The position numbers were made by a program, and so were the translations under genes. The notes beneath the pieces are model-generated. The model made no database searches, was not told the DNA's origin, and was given only the letters and a program-made list of their open reading frames with translations. Positions 21,710-35,782 of a DNA stretch of 64,000 nt are shown here, in pieces; position 1 is the stretch's first letter; every line of letters begins with the position of its first letter. Origin of the DNA: Apostichopus japonicus (Eukaryota > Echinodermata > Holothuroidea > Aspidochirotida > Stichopodidae); NCBI RefSeq assembly GCF_037975245.1, contig NC_092576.1, forward strand, positions 1,686,501-1,750,500. Reading direction: 5' to 3'.

Positions 21710-24328
21710 CATGGGCGCAGATCAGTCTTGGATAATGGTGGGGACGTGTGTGTGTTCTCTGACATTATCCGAGCGGAGCGCGACCATGGGTTCGCAAGTA
21801 ACGTACACGGAATTTGTTGGCAAATATACCTCCCAGATCGCCGAAAATAACACTTCCCAGACCCAATGAAAGTCTTGCTAATCAGTTTGGTGATTTCTTT
21901 ATAAACAAGGTAGCAGCTATTCGTGAGGAATATGATACTTTTGATGCCACGCCCAGTGTGGACATAATGGCAGACGATAGTATTTTTGGTGGTTGTCCTC
22001 TAGAATCTTTCTCTCCTGCCACCGAAGAAGAGGTACGGAAGCTAATTACAAGCTCCCCAACAAAGTCCTGCAGCTTGGATCCTTTACCTACCTTGCTATT
22101 GAAGCAATGTATCGATGCACTCCTGCCAATTATAACCGCCATCATAAACCAATCACTCATTGAATCAAAGGTGCCGTCTTGATTTAAGCGTTCTATTGTT
22201 AAACCACTGCTCAAAAAGCCTGGTATGAATAAAGAAGTGTTTAAAACACTACCGACCTGTATCAAATTTACCTTTTATATCCAAACTCATAGAAAAAGTT
22301 GTTGCTAAACGCGTTCAACATCACTGAAATGCCAATGCTTTGCATGATAATCTCCAATCTGCATATCGCCAGTACCATTCAACTGATTCAGCTTTACTTA
22401 GAGTACATAACGATATTGCTGCAGCTCTTGACAAGAGGTCCCAAAACAATGATGGTCATTTTGGACCTATCGGCAGCCTTCGATCTTATTGATCATGAGA
22501 TCTTATTTAATCGTCTCCAACATACTTTTGGAATTGCGTCAAACTCATTAAAATGGTTTAAGTCCTATTTTAGGGACAGAGTGCAATGTATGCAAATTGA
22601 TAATGTTATATCTGATGAGAAACAGCTAAGGTTTGGGGTACCACAGGGATCTGTACGTGGTCTTTTGATATATTGTATGTTTACCCGTGCAGTTGGAGAA
22701 ATAATTCAGCGCCATAACATCAACCATCACTGTTATGCTGATGATACGCAATTGTATTTGAATTTTGGTGCCCTTGAGTCCTGGAATGATGTATCATTAA
22801 AGCTCCAAGCATGCCTTTCAGATATAGACAGTTGGATGCGGGTTAATTGTTTGAAACTTAGTCAGGACAAAACTGAGTTCATTGTATTTTCACCAAAATG
22901 TCAGGGTCGTGCTATTCAAGACTTGTATATAAATATGGGACCTAACACCATATGTTCAGTTCTTAAAGTAAAGAATTTAGGTATATATCTTGATCACAAT
23001 CTTACCATGGATAATCAAGTTGACTCTATCTGTAAGTCCTGTTATTGACAGATCCGAAATATTGGCAAAATAAGAAGGTATATCTCAGATGATGCGTGTA
23101 AGACTTTGATCCATGCCCTTGTGACATCAAAACTGAATTACTGCAATGCCCTGCTATATGGCCTGCCTCACAAGCTGACCGATCGCCTTCAGCGAGTTCA
23201 GAATCGCGCTGCACCGGGCTTGTAAGTCGCACTCGTAGACACGAGTGGCATATTACACCCGTATTGCGTGACTTACATTGGTTGCCTATTCATTGCAGGT
23301 TCAATTATACATATAAGTCACTTAATGGTTTAGCCCCAATCTACCTCTCTGAATTAATACATAAATACAAGCCTACTCGATCTCTACGCTCAGAATCCAA
23401 GTCCTTACTTACCAAACCTATCATTAAAACTTCTACATACGGAAACAGGCGTTTCGATTACTCATCTGCGACATTATGGAACAGGTTATCGGAGGAAGCT
23501 GAGTGTGCCAAAAATATAGATGAATATAAAATAACTAATCAAAACCTTTCTATTTAGATCTGCATTCCATTAATCGTGCTTTCTATACTATTTATATTGT
23601 CACATATTATTACAACGCATTTGCCATTTTGCATTTATAGCGCTTTTCAAATTTAAATTTTACACTTATTCATATATTTTAAATTTTAAGGATTTGTTTG
23701 TATAATTTTCGATTTCCCATTTGCAGTTTTTATTATACAATTTATTGTCAGATGGTATATAACAAATTGTCTACCCCTTTTATACCTTACATGATCGATT
23801 TATATATTTGTATAATTATCATGTTTGTTTGTATTTTACAGACTGTAAAGCGCCTTTAAGAGCAATTTCTGATTGGATAAGGCGCTATAGAAATTTTGTA
23901 AAATAAATAAATAAATGATGCTCACAAACCTTCTTAAATTTTAGATATCATTGCTCAGAAATTTAGTTTGGAGAAATATATGGGCGTCTGCAAAACAAAA
24001 AATCAGGGGACAAATAATACAATTAGACTTTTGTATATACGATGGGTTTGGGGTCCTCATGATCCAATAAACAATTATAGACTGCGGCAAATGCGATTTC
24101 CGTCCAATATTTAAAACTGTGGATAAATATAATAAAATGAGAACTGCTGCATGTCATTTTCACAAAATGCTGTATCAAACTGAACCAAAGTTTAATACAG
24201 GGGAATTTAAAATGCAGCATTTGGTCAAGTCAAATTGGTGGGGACAGGGTAGGCCTATATCATGTCCCCACCACTGAAAAAGTTGGTGGGGACGCGTCCC
24301 GCTGTCCCCACCAGGATCTGCGACCATG
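21710..24328. mobile_element. Array-borne hAT-like element, units 2/3 junction
   Basis: 2,619 bp with CATGGGCGCAGATC at the left and GATCTGCGACCATG at the right (one mismatch), flanked by CCCAGTGA at 21702-21709 and 24329-24336. It contains the least decayed CR1 fragment of the window. Confidence 0.76.
21825..23918 (+). pseudogene. CR1/L2-like retrotransposon fragment, copy 2 (best preserved)
   Basis: Same truncated element. This copy keeps DEKQLRFGVPQGS where the other four have a stop in place of Gln and PHGS in place of the canonical PQGS. The reverse transcriptase core from the middle region to CKSCY is therefore open (22299-23048). It still has the shared stop after KVPS and a TGA where others have Trp in CYWQIRN. 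The tail is a stem-loop followed by (TAAA)n. Confidence 0.85.
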
Positions 24329-25112
24329 CCCAGTGAGGCCTTCATTTATAATTAATCTAACAAAGACTTATTTGACAGACATCAAAAGTGCCTGGAAATT
24401 GCAATTCGAAGATTACAAACACGCTGTGAGACACCGTCTCTGTCAATGCGTTTCCTCGTAATTAGGAATAGTAGTGATACACAATGGTTTTATCACTACT
24501 ACGAACAGTCCATAACCACCTACCCTGTTGATGTTTAGATGTGGTTGTTGCTTCATTTGTTTTGCGTGTGTTTGTGTGCTTTTCTATTCTGTAGGGATCG
24601 TTTTCTGCTCGTATTTCCGTTTTAGCTGTGATGTTTTGATTCTGATAGACTTGGGTCTCTTGATGTGAAGAACCCATTGAACTTTTGGTGTGAACTTTAC
24701 TGTCACATGTTAATTCCGAAAAGGGAACGCAGTTTGATGTTCCCCTTAGTCTTGTACATGTTATGATCGATTGCCTCTCACCAGCGCGTGACGTAATGCG
24801 GTCACTTCTTTCTAAAAAGTGCGTTTCTGCAGGTCCTCATATCACAAAGTAATCTATACCTGCTTCGTCAAGTGCGAACTATATCATGTCCCTGTAGAGT
24901 CCATAATATATCTGGAGATATATGTTAAGACTGTATACTATATCTTACTCGCTGACAGTTATACCACACTGCAGAATAAAGCTTCCATGACAGTTATTTG
25001 GCTCTTAAGCAAACGTTATGGTTGACCGAATTCAAACTGCACGCGATGACGTTTTTGGTTTCCCCCAAAAATAATGAAAAAGTGAAGGTAACAATATGTG
25101 TCTCTGTTGCAG

Positions 25113-25307
25113 CTTTAACTCGGAACTAGTCTGTTAATGGTTTTACAAGATGATGGGTTACGGGCATTCTCGTTTCATATACTCGGTTTTGAGTGTTACT
25201 TTGTTAATGATATTGTGGTGTTTTTCGAGTCATCATTCTTGGATAAGTGTCGCGACCAAGCTGCAAAAATCAAACTGGCGGCAAATAGCTCCTCGGCAAG
25301 GAACAGA
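25113..25307 (+). CDS. Possible 5' exon of sulfotransferase gene, copy 3 (open)
   Basis: Acceptor TCTCTGTTGCAG ends at 25112 and donor AGA|GTAAGT starts at 25308. ATG at 25137 follows an in-frame TAA, so this would be the first coding exon, adding 57 residues and ending in phase 0. The peptide has a mixed hydrophobic stretch (residues 11-30) with charged residues, a weak candidate for the signal anchor expected in a Golgi sulfotransferase. No known domain. The next exon I can see needs a different phase, so another small exon, or a different splice, must lie between. Being non-coding leader is a real alternative. Confidence 0.35.
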
Positions 25308-26660
25308 GTAAGTACAAGTTAGTATATCATACTTGAACGCTATCATTAAAAACAGAATATTCAAACATGGTAGACGAAATATGGTATCCATATACATGTG
25401 CAAATTTGATAACAAAATTGATTTGTTCCTTCAATTATTATTTTGCTAGCTGAAAACAAAATCCTACGGGATCTGGAGGGATCATATAGTAAGGTGTAGT
25501 ATGTGCGGAAGTGCTAGGAATCAGTAGCACATCCCTGCAAGATTTTCGATTGGTTCGATTTGCACCGAAATGTGCATGCATATACTTCTGCACTACTATC
25601 AGGTGTTATTCCCATGACAGAGTAATATGTTCCACTCGAAAATACAAAAAGAAAAACGTTTTAATGATAAAAAATGTTGCTCGCTATCAGGCTTCAAACT
25701 AGACATATATCTACTCCGGAAGTCCATATAGCCTTATGTAGAGAAACTATAAGTAGAGTGACTAGCCGGCGTATGTGTTCACTCGCTCCATATATATACT
25801 GACATATACTGTAAACGACAGTATATAGGCCTGGTCAAACTTATGTTCACGTCACGCCCTGCATTGTTCGCCATATAGTTGTATAGGATTATATAAACCA
25901 CATATACCTGCATATACCGTAATGCTTAGCCTATGCGTCATCTACACGCGATAACCATATCCAAACCTACGCGGAGTTTAGCCTATATCATGATCTTGTT
26001 GATAGGCTAAATACTCGTCTTCCTAAACAATTGAGCAATTCGCGAATCTTGATTGTACTTAGCCCATACAGCGAACTTTTACTCATGAAAATCGAAAGTT
26101 TTGTAAAATAATTGCACACATTTTACCTAACATATGTGTACTGAACTTTTTCTTTTGCTCAACTGCTTACAGAGTGTAATAAGTAAAATATTTGTATCAA
26201 TTTACATACAAAACTTACTAGATAGTATGATAGGTATATAGAGGTCATAATAAGTTGAAGAATTTTTCTTCAGTTTTCTTAATAGGCTACTTTTCTCATG
26301 GTTTCCCTTCTGCCATGATACATCATATAGCTATCATACGCAAGGTTTCTAGATTAATTGTCAAGTTGTGGGTTTATGTCGCAATCTTCAGGTTAGGCTA
26401 CTGTATCCAACAATTATTTTGAACCGTGTATTACTTTTTCACCTAATTGAAAGACCCTTCGTCATTTCTTGCTTCGCACCCATATAGAGAACTGCTTTTC
26501 TCACCTTTATTTAACGCCTTAATGTTTGCAATCTAAAGATATAATCAGCTCTGTCTTATCGAGTCTGACAGTTTCTGGTTATTGCCTAGCGTTACACTTC
26601 ACGCATCACTGTGCAACAATTATATAGCAGGTTAGGCTATACCAGGGAAGGTGTCTTTAC

Positions 26661-26849
26661 TCATTGTTCAATTACGGGTTGTAGTGTAAGCGTATAATCT
26701 GGTATTGTGAGTTTAAGATCTTTATCCAAGGTTTTCAACACACCCTGTACTGTTGCTACTGGCATAACCTTGTAACCTTGTGTGTTGATATGATACCTTG
26801 TTGTATCGTTTTGCGAAATGTAGGCCCCATATACTTTAGACAGTGAGAG
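26661..26849 (-). pseudogene. Minus-strand frame remnant (unit 3)
   Basis: Copy of the unit 1 frame with the same 62 codons and the same pair of upstream TGA codons. It lies in the presumed first intron of the intact sulfotransferase copy, on the opposite strand. Confidence 0.28.
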
Positions 26850-28182
26850 TCAACATCAAACATTCCCGCCAAAGTAGCCTCCTAAGCTGTCGACAATGGC
26901 TTTACCACATGACTTGATCGCATATACAGCTATTGTGAACACATAGTTATTGTCGTATCGAGTCCGCTTCCCGGTGGAAGAGGTACGTACAATGTACCTA
27001 TACCTGCATGTTGGTATAAAGAACTGTAAGATAAATATTAAATAATCTGACAGAGTATTTAATCTGCCGTAAGAAATTATTCATTATTTAGTAAACTTGT
27101 TTCAAATTATATATATAAACAAAGGAGAAACCACCAGGCTGGGAAGAATTAGAAGACTATAACCAAACTGCAACATCTTCAAGTTTGTAAGATGATTAAT
27201 AACAAACATGCATGGCCATCAGGAGAATATTAAAAATTTCTTTAAATTCCCACAAAATTACATCTAAATCCTCATGAAATCCAGGACAATGTGCTGTTAT
27301 GAGTGGGATATCACAAGTCTAAATTGTCAATTCGAATAGTTGCGTGTGTCAACACGGTGTTTGAACCTAAAATCCAGATGAGGCATCAAAATACGTAACA
27401 GAGTGCATGTCTACTTGGAAAGCGAGGTCAAAAACATGATACTGCCCAACCCCACTTTCAAGAGCCGGGACATTTGGAAAAGTCGCATTTTCCGTATGCT
27501 ATCCGGCGGGGCCCCTTAAGTAATTGGCTCAATGTGTGATTTCTGTGGTAATCGACTTTCTCCTCCAATAATTACATTGGGTGCCCAGTTTATGTTAATT
27601 GGAAGACTAATGTGTCCAGCAACGTTAAATACATCAACTTTCGTTCAGTTTCGTGTCGGACTGAGTGTTTGAAAATAAACCGTACATAACATTTGTTTTC
27701 AGTGGAAATTATCCTCAAACCCTCGAAAGTCCATGTTGGTTCTCGTTTACTCACAACGCTCTTACTTGATCAAAGCGAATATGGTTGCTTCTGGAAAACG
27801 GTTTTAGATTGAATATTTTGTAAGCTTGCTAAAGCGGTGCCGATTGGTTCAGTATAGTTTTATCGGACTTGACTGTTCTTTCATACGAAAATCAAGTGAC
27901 AGATCACCATTAAATAGCTAATGGATATGCAACAGTTGATCAACAAGGATCACGTGACCAGGTTATTAGTTTTTCGTTTCGTGTTTGTTTAATTACATAA
28001 GTATTGAAATGCTTTAAGATTTGTTACGATTGCTTTCCGTCAAACATATGATTAATATCTTGTAAACTAGAAAGCAATATTCTGCGAAAAAATTAGTTTT
28101 TCTTATGATTATGCTGACTATGGCGACCTAATTACAATACACACTCTCTACACACAAGGTACGTTCCTGCGAAGTGTACAAG

Positions 28183-28324
28183 AAGTGTTCACTAAAACAC
28201 ACATAGGCTGGTATTCTAATATACGACCGTACGGCGAGTTTGCCGAACAAATGCGGTTACCATCATGGGATTTAACAGTAGTTCCAATCACTGAAAAATA
28301 TAAAGAATGCCACTTCAACACATG
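28183..28324 (+). CDS. Short exon of sulfotransferase gene, copy 3
   Basis: The frame is open through GWYSNIRPYGEF to ACACATG|GTAAGT (donor at 28325), again ending with the TG of a split Trp codon. It is also open upstream to at least 28110, so the real exon may be longer. Together with 29646-30708 it forms the only uninterrupted copy in the window. Confidence 0.5.
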
Positions 28325-28984
28325 GTAAGTTACCTATTGTTCAACAGATTTGGTCTATAAAGGTAGCAGTTGGTCAAGGTGATGAATTCCGCATCGTTTG
28401 AGTCATATATATATTAGAAGGTACTAACGTATCCTAGCCTATCAGTACAATACGTAGCTATATACCTATGTTAGGCTTATTAGTATTGTAGTAGTAGGAT
28501 GGTGGTCAACATGTTGATGCGATTGTTGTCAATAAAGTTGAGCACGAAATGAAAATAGTTAATCAATAGCCACGGGTGCTGGACTGTGTAAAGATGGTAA
28601 CTGAGCTGATCAATAGATATGTGCATAAACCATATATAGGGCCTGTTGAAAAATGATCATTACCCCCCCCCCACCCCAAGCGAACGGAATGTTTTTATAT
28701 GAACGAGTTTACATCATAGAATCGTGGTATACGTATTGCGCAATGTTTAAAGTGACAAACAGCCAGAGCCTTTCTATATGCTTCTTGCTCCCCTTGGTCA
28801 AAATATTGAAAACATTAACGTCAAATCATACATTAACGCTGGAGGAATGTATATGTACCAAATTGTTCAGTGGACATAAGCTATAAAGCAAATATTTGGT
28901 ATGTACGTACTACATCGATAAGAAAGTGCTGGTTTTGTATCCTGCTCTTCAACTATCGATTCAAAACTAATGCACTGCTTCGAC

Positions 28985-29400
28985 AGTAAAATAATCTTTC
29001 ACAGCAGATAAACTAATATGTTACCACAAGTATACTAATATATAAAGACAGATCTACTAATCTCTTGCGGCAGATTAACTAATCTGTTACGACAATACAA
29101 TAGATGGTTCGACAGATTAACAAATCTGTTATGACAGATTAACTTATATGTTTTGAAAGATTAACTTATATGTTATGACAGATTAAATAATCTGTTACAA
29201 CAGGTTTGCCAATATGCTAGGACAGAATGACTAAACCGATATGGCAGATTAATTAATCTGTTACGATATATGAAATTGATCTGTTATCTCTGATTAACCA
29301 ATCTCTTAAAATCAAATTAAATTATCTGTTACTGCTTATGCAATGATCTTCTACGTCAGATTCATAAACTGTTATGAAAGCTTAATAGTACGTTATGACA
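28985..29400. repeat. Palindromic minisatellite, unit 3
   Basis: Same family. It lacks about two of the central GTTATGACAGATTAAATAAT repeats present in unit 1 and shares its layout with unit 5. Confidence 0.72.
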
Positions 29401-29645
29401 TTTATATCGACGGATTGAAAAACAAGTTACAACATACTGATTTGTTCTCTATTTGTTTCTTTGACCAAAACTGAACCAACATTATTTCCAATGGGCCAAA
29501 CATTGTCGATGGCACGAATGGGCTTTCGTAGCATTGTAACCCATATTAAGTTACATTTAAACACACACCACCCCCTCCCCCTCCTTTTTGCCCATTCACA
29601 TGTACACCTGGTAGTACAAAATGAGTTTAATTGTTCTCTTTTCAG

Positions 29646-30708
29646 GATCGGTTCCTCTACCACCTCACCAAGTGACAGGGTCGAGGTGTCCGACGAACGT
29701 CGAACGTTACTTGTCCAACTTTACGGTCCTTCAGGAACACCACTTCCAAACTTCTTCACCAAAGGAAAACCAGGAGGTCTTACACTACGTGATTACTCGA
29801 ATGGCGTCGTTGTATTTGTTCACCATAACAAAGCAGCTGGAACCACGATCAAATCTTGCATGAGGAGAATGCAGCGTAAAGGGATCATCGATGGACCAGA
29901 GCCGTTTCTAGTACATGCTCCTGGAAGAATGGAGCTTCACTTACGAGCACGAAAGGGCAGAAAATACAAGCAAATGAAATATTTCATGGGTGGCTATTCG
30001 TTTGGAATGTGTGATTATTTTACAGATAACCGAAAATGTTCATATTTTACATTCATGAGAGATCCAATCGAACGAGTTATATCCTCATACTTCTATTGCC
30101 ATCGTAACCGCGGGGACCAACTTTGTGGCCCTACTAGGGTGGATAACTTTACCTTGGAAGAATGGGCGATATACCAGGGTAGTTATTTCTTTTATCAACT
30201 TCTTATCCAGCCTGTATTTTGTTTAAAAGATTGGCCTTTAAAAAAGGTTAGCACCAGTGATCAGTATATTTTAAAAGAGTTTCAAACCAATGTGACAAAT
30301 GTGACCAATGTAAGACAATGCTGGTTCCGACAGAGACAATATTTTGCAAATGTTCTGACCTCTGCTGAACTAACAGTTTTGTTCGACTACATATCTGCTA
30401 ACTTGGAAAACTGGTTTGCATTTATTGGGATGACTGAATATTTCAGTTCATCTTTGAAAATGCTTACACACATCTACAACATACCGTTTGAGGATAAATG
30501 CGATCGGAAAACTAACGAAGGACGATACAAAACAGATTTAAGCCAGGTTAATGATCATTCTTCCAACAAATCAGAATTAAGAGATACGTTGATGGGAAAC
30601 CCACAAGTTATGAAGGCCTTAGAATTTGATATGTTGTTATACGATAAAGGGATGGAAATTTTTCAAAACGAGGAGAAGGTTTTTGCCCGAAGGGGTTCGA
30701 GAAATTAA
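29646..30708 (+). CDS. Sulfotransferase, terminal exon, copy 3 (best candidate for a working gene)
   Basis: The exon is 1,063 nt long and encodes 353 residues with an intact phosphosulfate loop (HHNKAAGTTIKS) and 3'-phosphate loop (RDPIERVISSYF). It differs from copy 1 at only about five residues, including Met for Ile at 114 and Leu for Ser at 193. The acceptor TTCTCTTTTCAG ends at 29645. Short exon 28183-28324 joins in phase, and the possible first exon 25113-25307 is open too. Expected product: a type II Golgi membrane sulfotransferase using PAPS; acceptor sugar unknown. Confidence 0.87.
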
Positions 30709-32379
30709 ATGCGATTACTTGATAACAATTTAGTGAGAATTAAAAATGATTCAAGAAATGTTGTACATTGACACTCTTTCATTGAACTTAAGAGCGTAAA
30801 CATTTATAGAACGTATATGTCCCGAGAATATAAAATATAAACGAGTGTTGCAGAGTCCCTCAAAGTATTAATTCTTATTTCCGACAGCTAGAGGTGTTAG
30901 TTATAGTATTGAATTCAACTGTTGCTAATTCATTCTAAAAAATACTCAAATACATGTAAATATTTCCGATAAATTCCAATACTTTCACATTCATCGAGGT
31001 ATTATATTCTTACACGGCTTCTAAAATTCTTCTTGGAATTTTGCACGTTCTTATACCTTAGGATGTTATACTTCCAATACATGGCTGTATGCATTGTTGA
31101 AACTGAAGTTAAACAAGTAAAGAAATACTCTGTCAACTTCAAGTAATACCGATACTGATTTCACTGATGCGACAATAACAGTTGTAGTTTTCAATCTTCC
31201 AACTTTGAGCGGAACAGAAGCTTAATTCTATGGACATGACGGTTGCATTTCTCAATGGCATACCAGTTATACCACCAACTTTGTCTTTCACAATAACACA
31301 TGGCAGAAAAAACCAACCCCTAAAAAACATGGCATAATATTGCTCAAAATTTTGAAAAACAAGCGAGCTGCAAAATTTTATGAGATTTGCTCAAATAATC
31401 GTCATTCCATTTCAGTCTCTTCTTATGTTTGGCGAGCTTTTTATTTAGTGTTGCCAGATAAACGAAATGCTAGATTCTCTCTGATTATACTAATGTGAAT
31501 TTCAAGCCTGTAAGTTTATATTGCAAGCTTGTGAACACTAAAGTAGGCAAAGAGGAAATAAAATTGATATTACAAACTTGTAAATAAATACTGAATTCTG
31601 TCCTGTTATATTTTTTGTAGTCTCAACTTAGATTAGCTAGTAGTTTCGTGTCACTATATAGTCCCGTTAAGAGCAAGTGTCACAACATGTAAGGTTATAT
31701 TGACGTGAAAAAGACTTCATATCTGGGGGACGGGGCAAATTCTCAATTCATATGACATATTAATGTCGGGGCATCAACTTTTAGAGAATAGAGAAAAGAG
31801 GTGGATTTATGATTTTATGAAGGAATATGTGTAGTCATTGAGTCGTTTAGCCCGATTCTTATGTAGAGAGGGTCCGATAAGGTCTCCCCAACCCTGGGAA
31901 TGATGTCAGATGATGAATTGTGAGGCATATTTAGACTATAAATTAGCAACATAATTAAGTCTCAACGCAGATTTGTGATAACTAATATTTTGAACAACCT
32001 CACAGCCTCGATCCACGTGTGATTACGCTACAGCAAAATTTCCACTTTTATTAGAAACTTTGAAGATAGATGTCAAGAGTCCGTCGAATTTTGTGACACC
32101 CACCAAAATAGATAGCTGTTCAATTTTATGTTCTGTGGTACATTATGTTAATGAACATTATTTTTGCTATCTTTTGCGAGCTTTATCTTTTCAATGCTAC
32201 TATTGGACTTGATCTCCTCCCCATTTAACTCTTTCTTCCCCCCGTCCCCCCACCCCCTCCCGATTCCACCAGTCCATGCATCATGAATACAAGCTTGACA
32301 AGGACGAATCTTGACTTAATGACAAACGACTTATGTGGGTAGCATCTGGCCGTTTCGATCCTTTTAATAACCCCAGTGA

Positions 32380-34985
32380 CATGGGCGCAGATCAGTCTTG
32401 GATAATGGTGGGGACGCGTGTCTGTTCTCTGATACTATCTAAACGGAGCGCGACCATGGGTTTGCGCGAAACGTACATGAAATTTGTTGGCAAATATACC
32501 TCCCAGATCGTCGAAAATAACACTTCCCAGACCTAATGAAAGTCTTGCTAATCAGTTTGGTGATTTCTTTATAAACAAGGTAGCAGCTATTCGTGAGGAA
32601 TATGATACTTGTGATGTCACGCCCAGTGTAGACATAATGGCAGACGATAGTATTTTTGGTGGTTGTCCTCTAGAATCTTTCTCTCCTGCCACCGAAGAAG
32701 AGGTACGGAAGCTAATTACAAGCTCCCCAACAAAGTCCTGCAGTTTGGATCCTATACATACCTGGCTATTGAAGCAATGTATCGATGCACCCCTGCCAAT
32801 TATAACCGCCATCATAAACCAATCACTCATTGAATCAAAGGTGCCGTCTTGATTTAAGCGTTCTATTATTAAACCACTGCTCAAAAAGCCTGGTATGAAT
32901 AAAGAAGTGTTTAAAAACTGCCGACCTGTATCAAATTTACCTTTTATATCCAAACTCGTAGAAAAAGTTGTTGCAATACGCCTTCAACATCACTGAAATG
33001 CCAATGCTTTGCATGTTAATATCCAATCTGCATATCGCCAGTACCATTCAACTGAGTCAGCTTTACTAAGAGTACATAACGATATTGCTGCAGCTCTTGA
33101 CAAGAGGTCCCAAACAATGATGGTCATTTTGGACCTATCGGCAGCCTTCGATCTTAGTGATCATGATATCTTATTTAATCGTTTCCAACATACTTTTGGA
33201 ATTGCGTCAAACTCATTAAAATGGTTTAAGTCCTATTTTAGGGACAGAGTGCAATGTATACAAATTGATAATGTTATATCTGATGAGAAATAGCTAAGGT
33301 TTGGGGTACCACATGGATCTGTACTTGGTCCTTTGATATATTGTATGTTTACCCGTGCAGTTGGAGAAATAATTCAGCGCCATAACATCAACCATCATTG
33401 TTATGCTGATGATACGCAATTGTATTTGAATTTTGGTGCCCTTGAGTCCTGGAATGATGTATCATTAAAGCTCCAAGCATGCCTTTCAGATATAGGCAGT
33501 TGGATGCGGGCTAATTGTTTGAACTTAATCAGGACAAAACTGAGTTCATTGTATTTTCACCAAAATTTCAGGGTCATGCTATTCAAGACTTGTATATAAA
33601 TATGGGATCTAACACCATATGTTCAGTTCCTAAAGTAAAGAATTTAGGTATATATCTTGATCACAGTCTTACCATGGATAATCAAGTTGACTCTATCTGT
33701 AAGTCCTGTTATTGGCAGATCCGAAATATTGGCAAAATTAGAAGGTATATCTCAGATGATGCGTGTAAGACTTTAATCCATGCCCTTGTGAGGTCAAAAC
33801 TGGATTACTGCAATGCCCTGCTATATGGCCTGCCTCACAAGCTGACCGATCGCCTTCAGCGAGTTCAGAATCGCGCTGCACGGCTTGTAAGTCGCACTCG
33901 TAGACACGAGCATATTACAACTGTATTACGTGACTTACATTGGTTGCCTATTCATTGCAGGTTCAATTATAAGATTCTGTTATATACATATAAGTCACTT
34001 AATGGTTTAGCCCCTATCTGCCTCTCTGAATTAATACATAAATACAAGCCTACTCGATCTCTACGCTCAGAATCCAAGTCCTTACTTACCAAACCTGTCA
34101 TTGAAACTTCTACATACGGAAACAGGCGTTTCGATTACTCATCTGCGACATTATGGAACAGGTTATCGGAGGAAGCTAAGTGTGCCAAAAATATAGATGA
34201 ATTTAAAATAACTAGTCAAAACCTTTCTATTTAGATCTGCATTCCATTAACCGTGCTTTCTATACTATTTATATTGTCACATTATTACAACGCATTTTCC
34301 ATTTTGCATTTATAGCGCTTTTAAAATTTTAATTTTACACATATTTATATATTTTAAATTTTAAGAATTTGTTTGTATAAATTTCGATTTCCCATTTGCA
34401 GTTTTTTTATACAATTTATTGTCAGATGGTATATAACAAATTTTCTACCCCTTTTATACCTTACATGATCGATTTATATATTTGTATATCATGTTTGTTT
34501 GTATTTTACTGTAAAGCGCCTTAGAGCAATTTCTGATTGGATAAGGCGCTATAGAAATTTTGTAAAGTAAATAAATAAATAAATGATGCTCACAAACCTC
34601 TTTAAATTCTAGATATCATGGCTTAGATATTTAGTCTGGGGAAATACATGGGCGTCTGCAGAAAAAATTCAGGGGACAAAGAAAACCAATTAGACTTTTG
34701 TATATACGATGGGTTTGGGGTCCTATCCAGTAAACAATTATAGACTGCCGCAAATGCGATGTCCGTCCAATATTTAAAAATTGTGGATAAATATCATAAA
34801 ATGAGAACTGCTGCATGTCATTTTCACAAAATGCTGCATCAAACTGCACCAAAGTTTAATACAGAGTAACTTGAAATACAGCGTTTGGTCAAGACAATTG
34901 GTGGGAACACGTTACATCATGTCCCCACCACTGACAAAGTTGGTGGGGACGCGTCCCGCTGACCCCACCAGGATCTGCGCCCATG
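32380..34985. mobile_element. Array-borne hAT-like element, units 3/4 junction
   Basis: 2,606 bp. Both termini are perfect 14-bp inverted repeats, and CCCAGTGA stands on both sides (32372-32379, 34986-34993). The interior is CR1-like. Confidence 0.76.
32495..34584 (+). pseudogene. CR1/L2-like retrotransposon fragment, copy 3
   Basis: Same truncation and the same stops after KVPS, QHH and SDEK as copies 1, 4 and 5. The frameshift near 33520 is shared with copies 1 and 5. The carboxy part from 33515 to 34234 is open for 239 codons. It ends in a longer TAAA tail than copies 1 and 2. Confidence 0.84.
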
Positions 34986-35782
34986 CCCAGTGAGGCCTTC
35001 ATTTATAATTAATCTAACAAAGACTTATTTGACAGACATCAAAAGTGCCTGGAAATTACAATTCGAAGATTACAAACACGCAATGAGACACCGTCTCTGT
35101 CAATGCGTTTCCTCGTAATTAGGAATAGTAATGATACACAATTGCTTTATCACTACTACGAGCAGTCCATGACCACCTACCCTTTTGATGTTTAGATGTG
35201 GTTGTTGCTTAATGTATTTCATTTAGTTTGCGTGTGTTTGTGTGCTTTTCTATTCTGTAGGGATCGTTTTCAGCTCGTAATTCCGTTTTGGCTGTGATGT
35301 TGTGATTCCGATAGACTTGGGTCTCTTGATGTGAAGAACCCATTGAAATTTTGGTCTGAACTTTACTGTCACATGTTAATTCCGAAAAGGGAACGCAGTT
35401 TGAAGTTCCCCGCTTAGGCTTGTACATATTAAGACCAGGTCTCACCAGTGTGTGACGTCATGGGGTCACTTCTTTCTAAACAGTGCGTTACTGCAGGTCC
35501 TCATATCACAAACTATTCTATACCCGCTTCGTCAAGTACGAACTATATCATGTCCCTGTAGAGTCCATAATATATCTGGAGATATATATTAAGACTGTTT
35601 ACTATATCTTACTCGCTGACAGTTATACCACACTGCAGAATAAAGTTTCACTCGCGCATGACAGTGATTTGGCTCTTAAGCAAACGTTATGGTTGACCGA
35701 ATTCAAACTGCACGCGATGACGTTTTTTGTGCCCCCAAAAAATAATGAAAAAGTGAACGTAACAATAATGTCTCTGTTGCAG

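Larger units (their letters stand above)
13360..23978 (+). repeat. Tandem unit 2 (type B body)
   Basis: Second copy, 10,619 bp, with no large private insertion, so it is the cleanest reference for unit length. Its body shares many substitutions and small indels with unit 4 and fewer with units 1, 3 and 5. Its head (from 13360) is closest to the head of unit 6. Confidence 0.93.
23979..34646 (+). repeat. Tandem unit 3 (type A body)
   Basis: Third copy, 10,668 bp, no large private insertion. Its body is nearly identical to that of unit 5 over long stretches and close to unit 1. It is the only unit in which all three proposed sulfotransferase exons read open. Confidence 0.93.
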
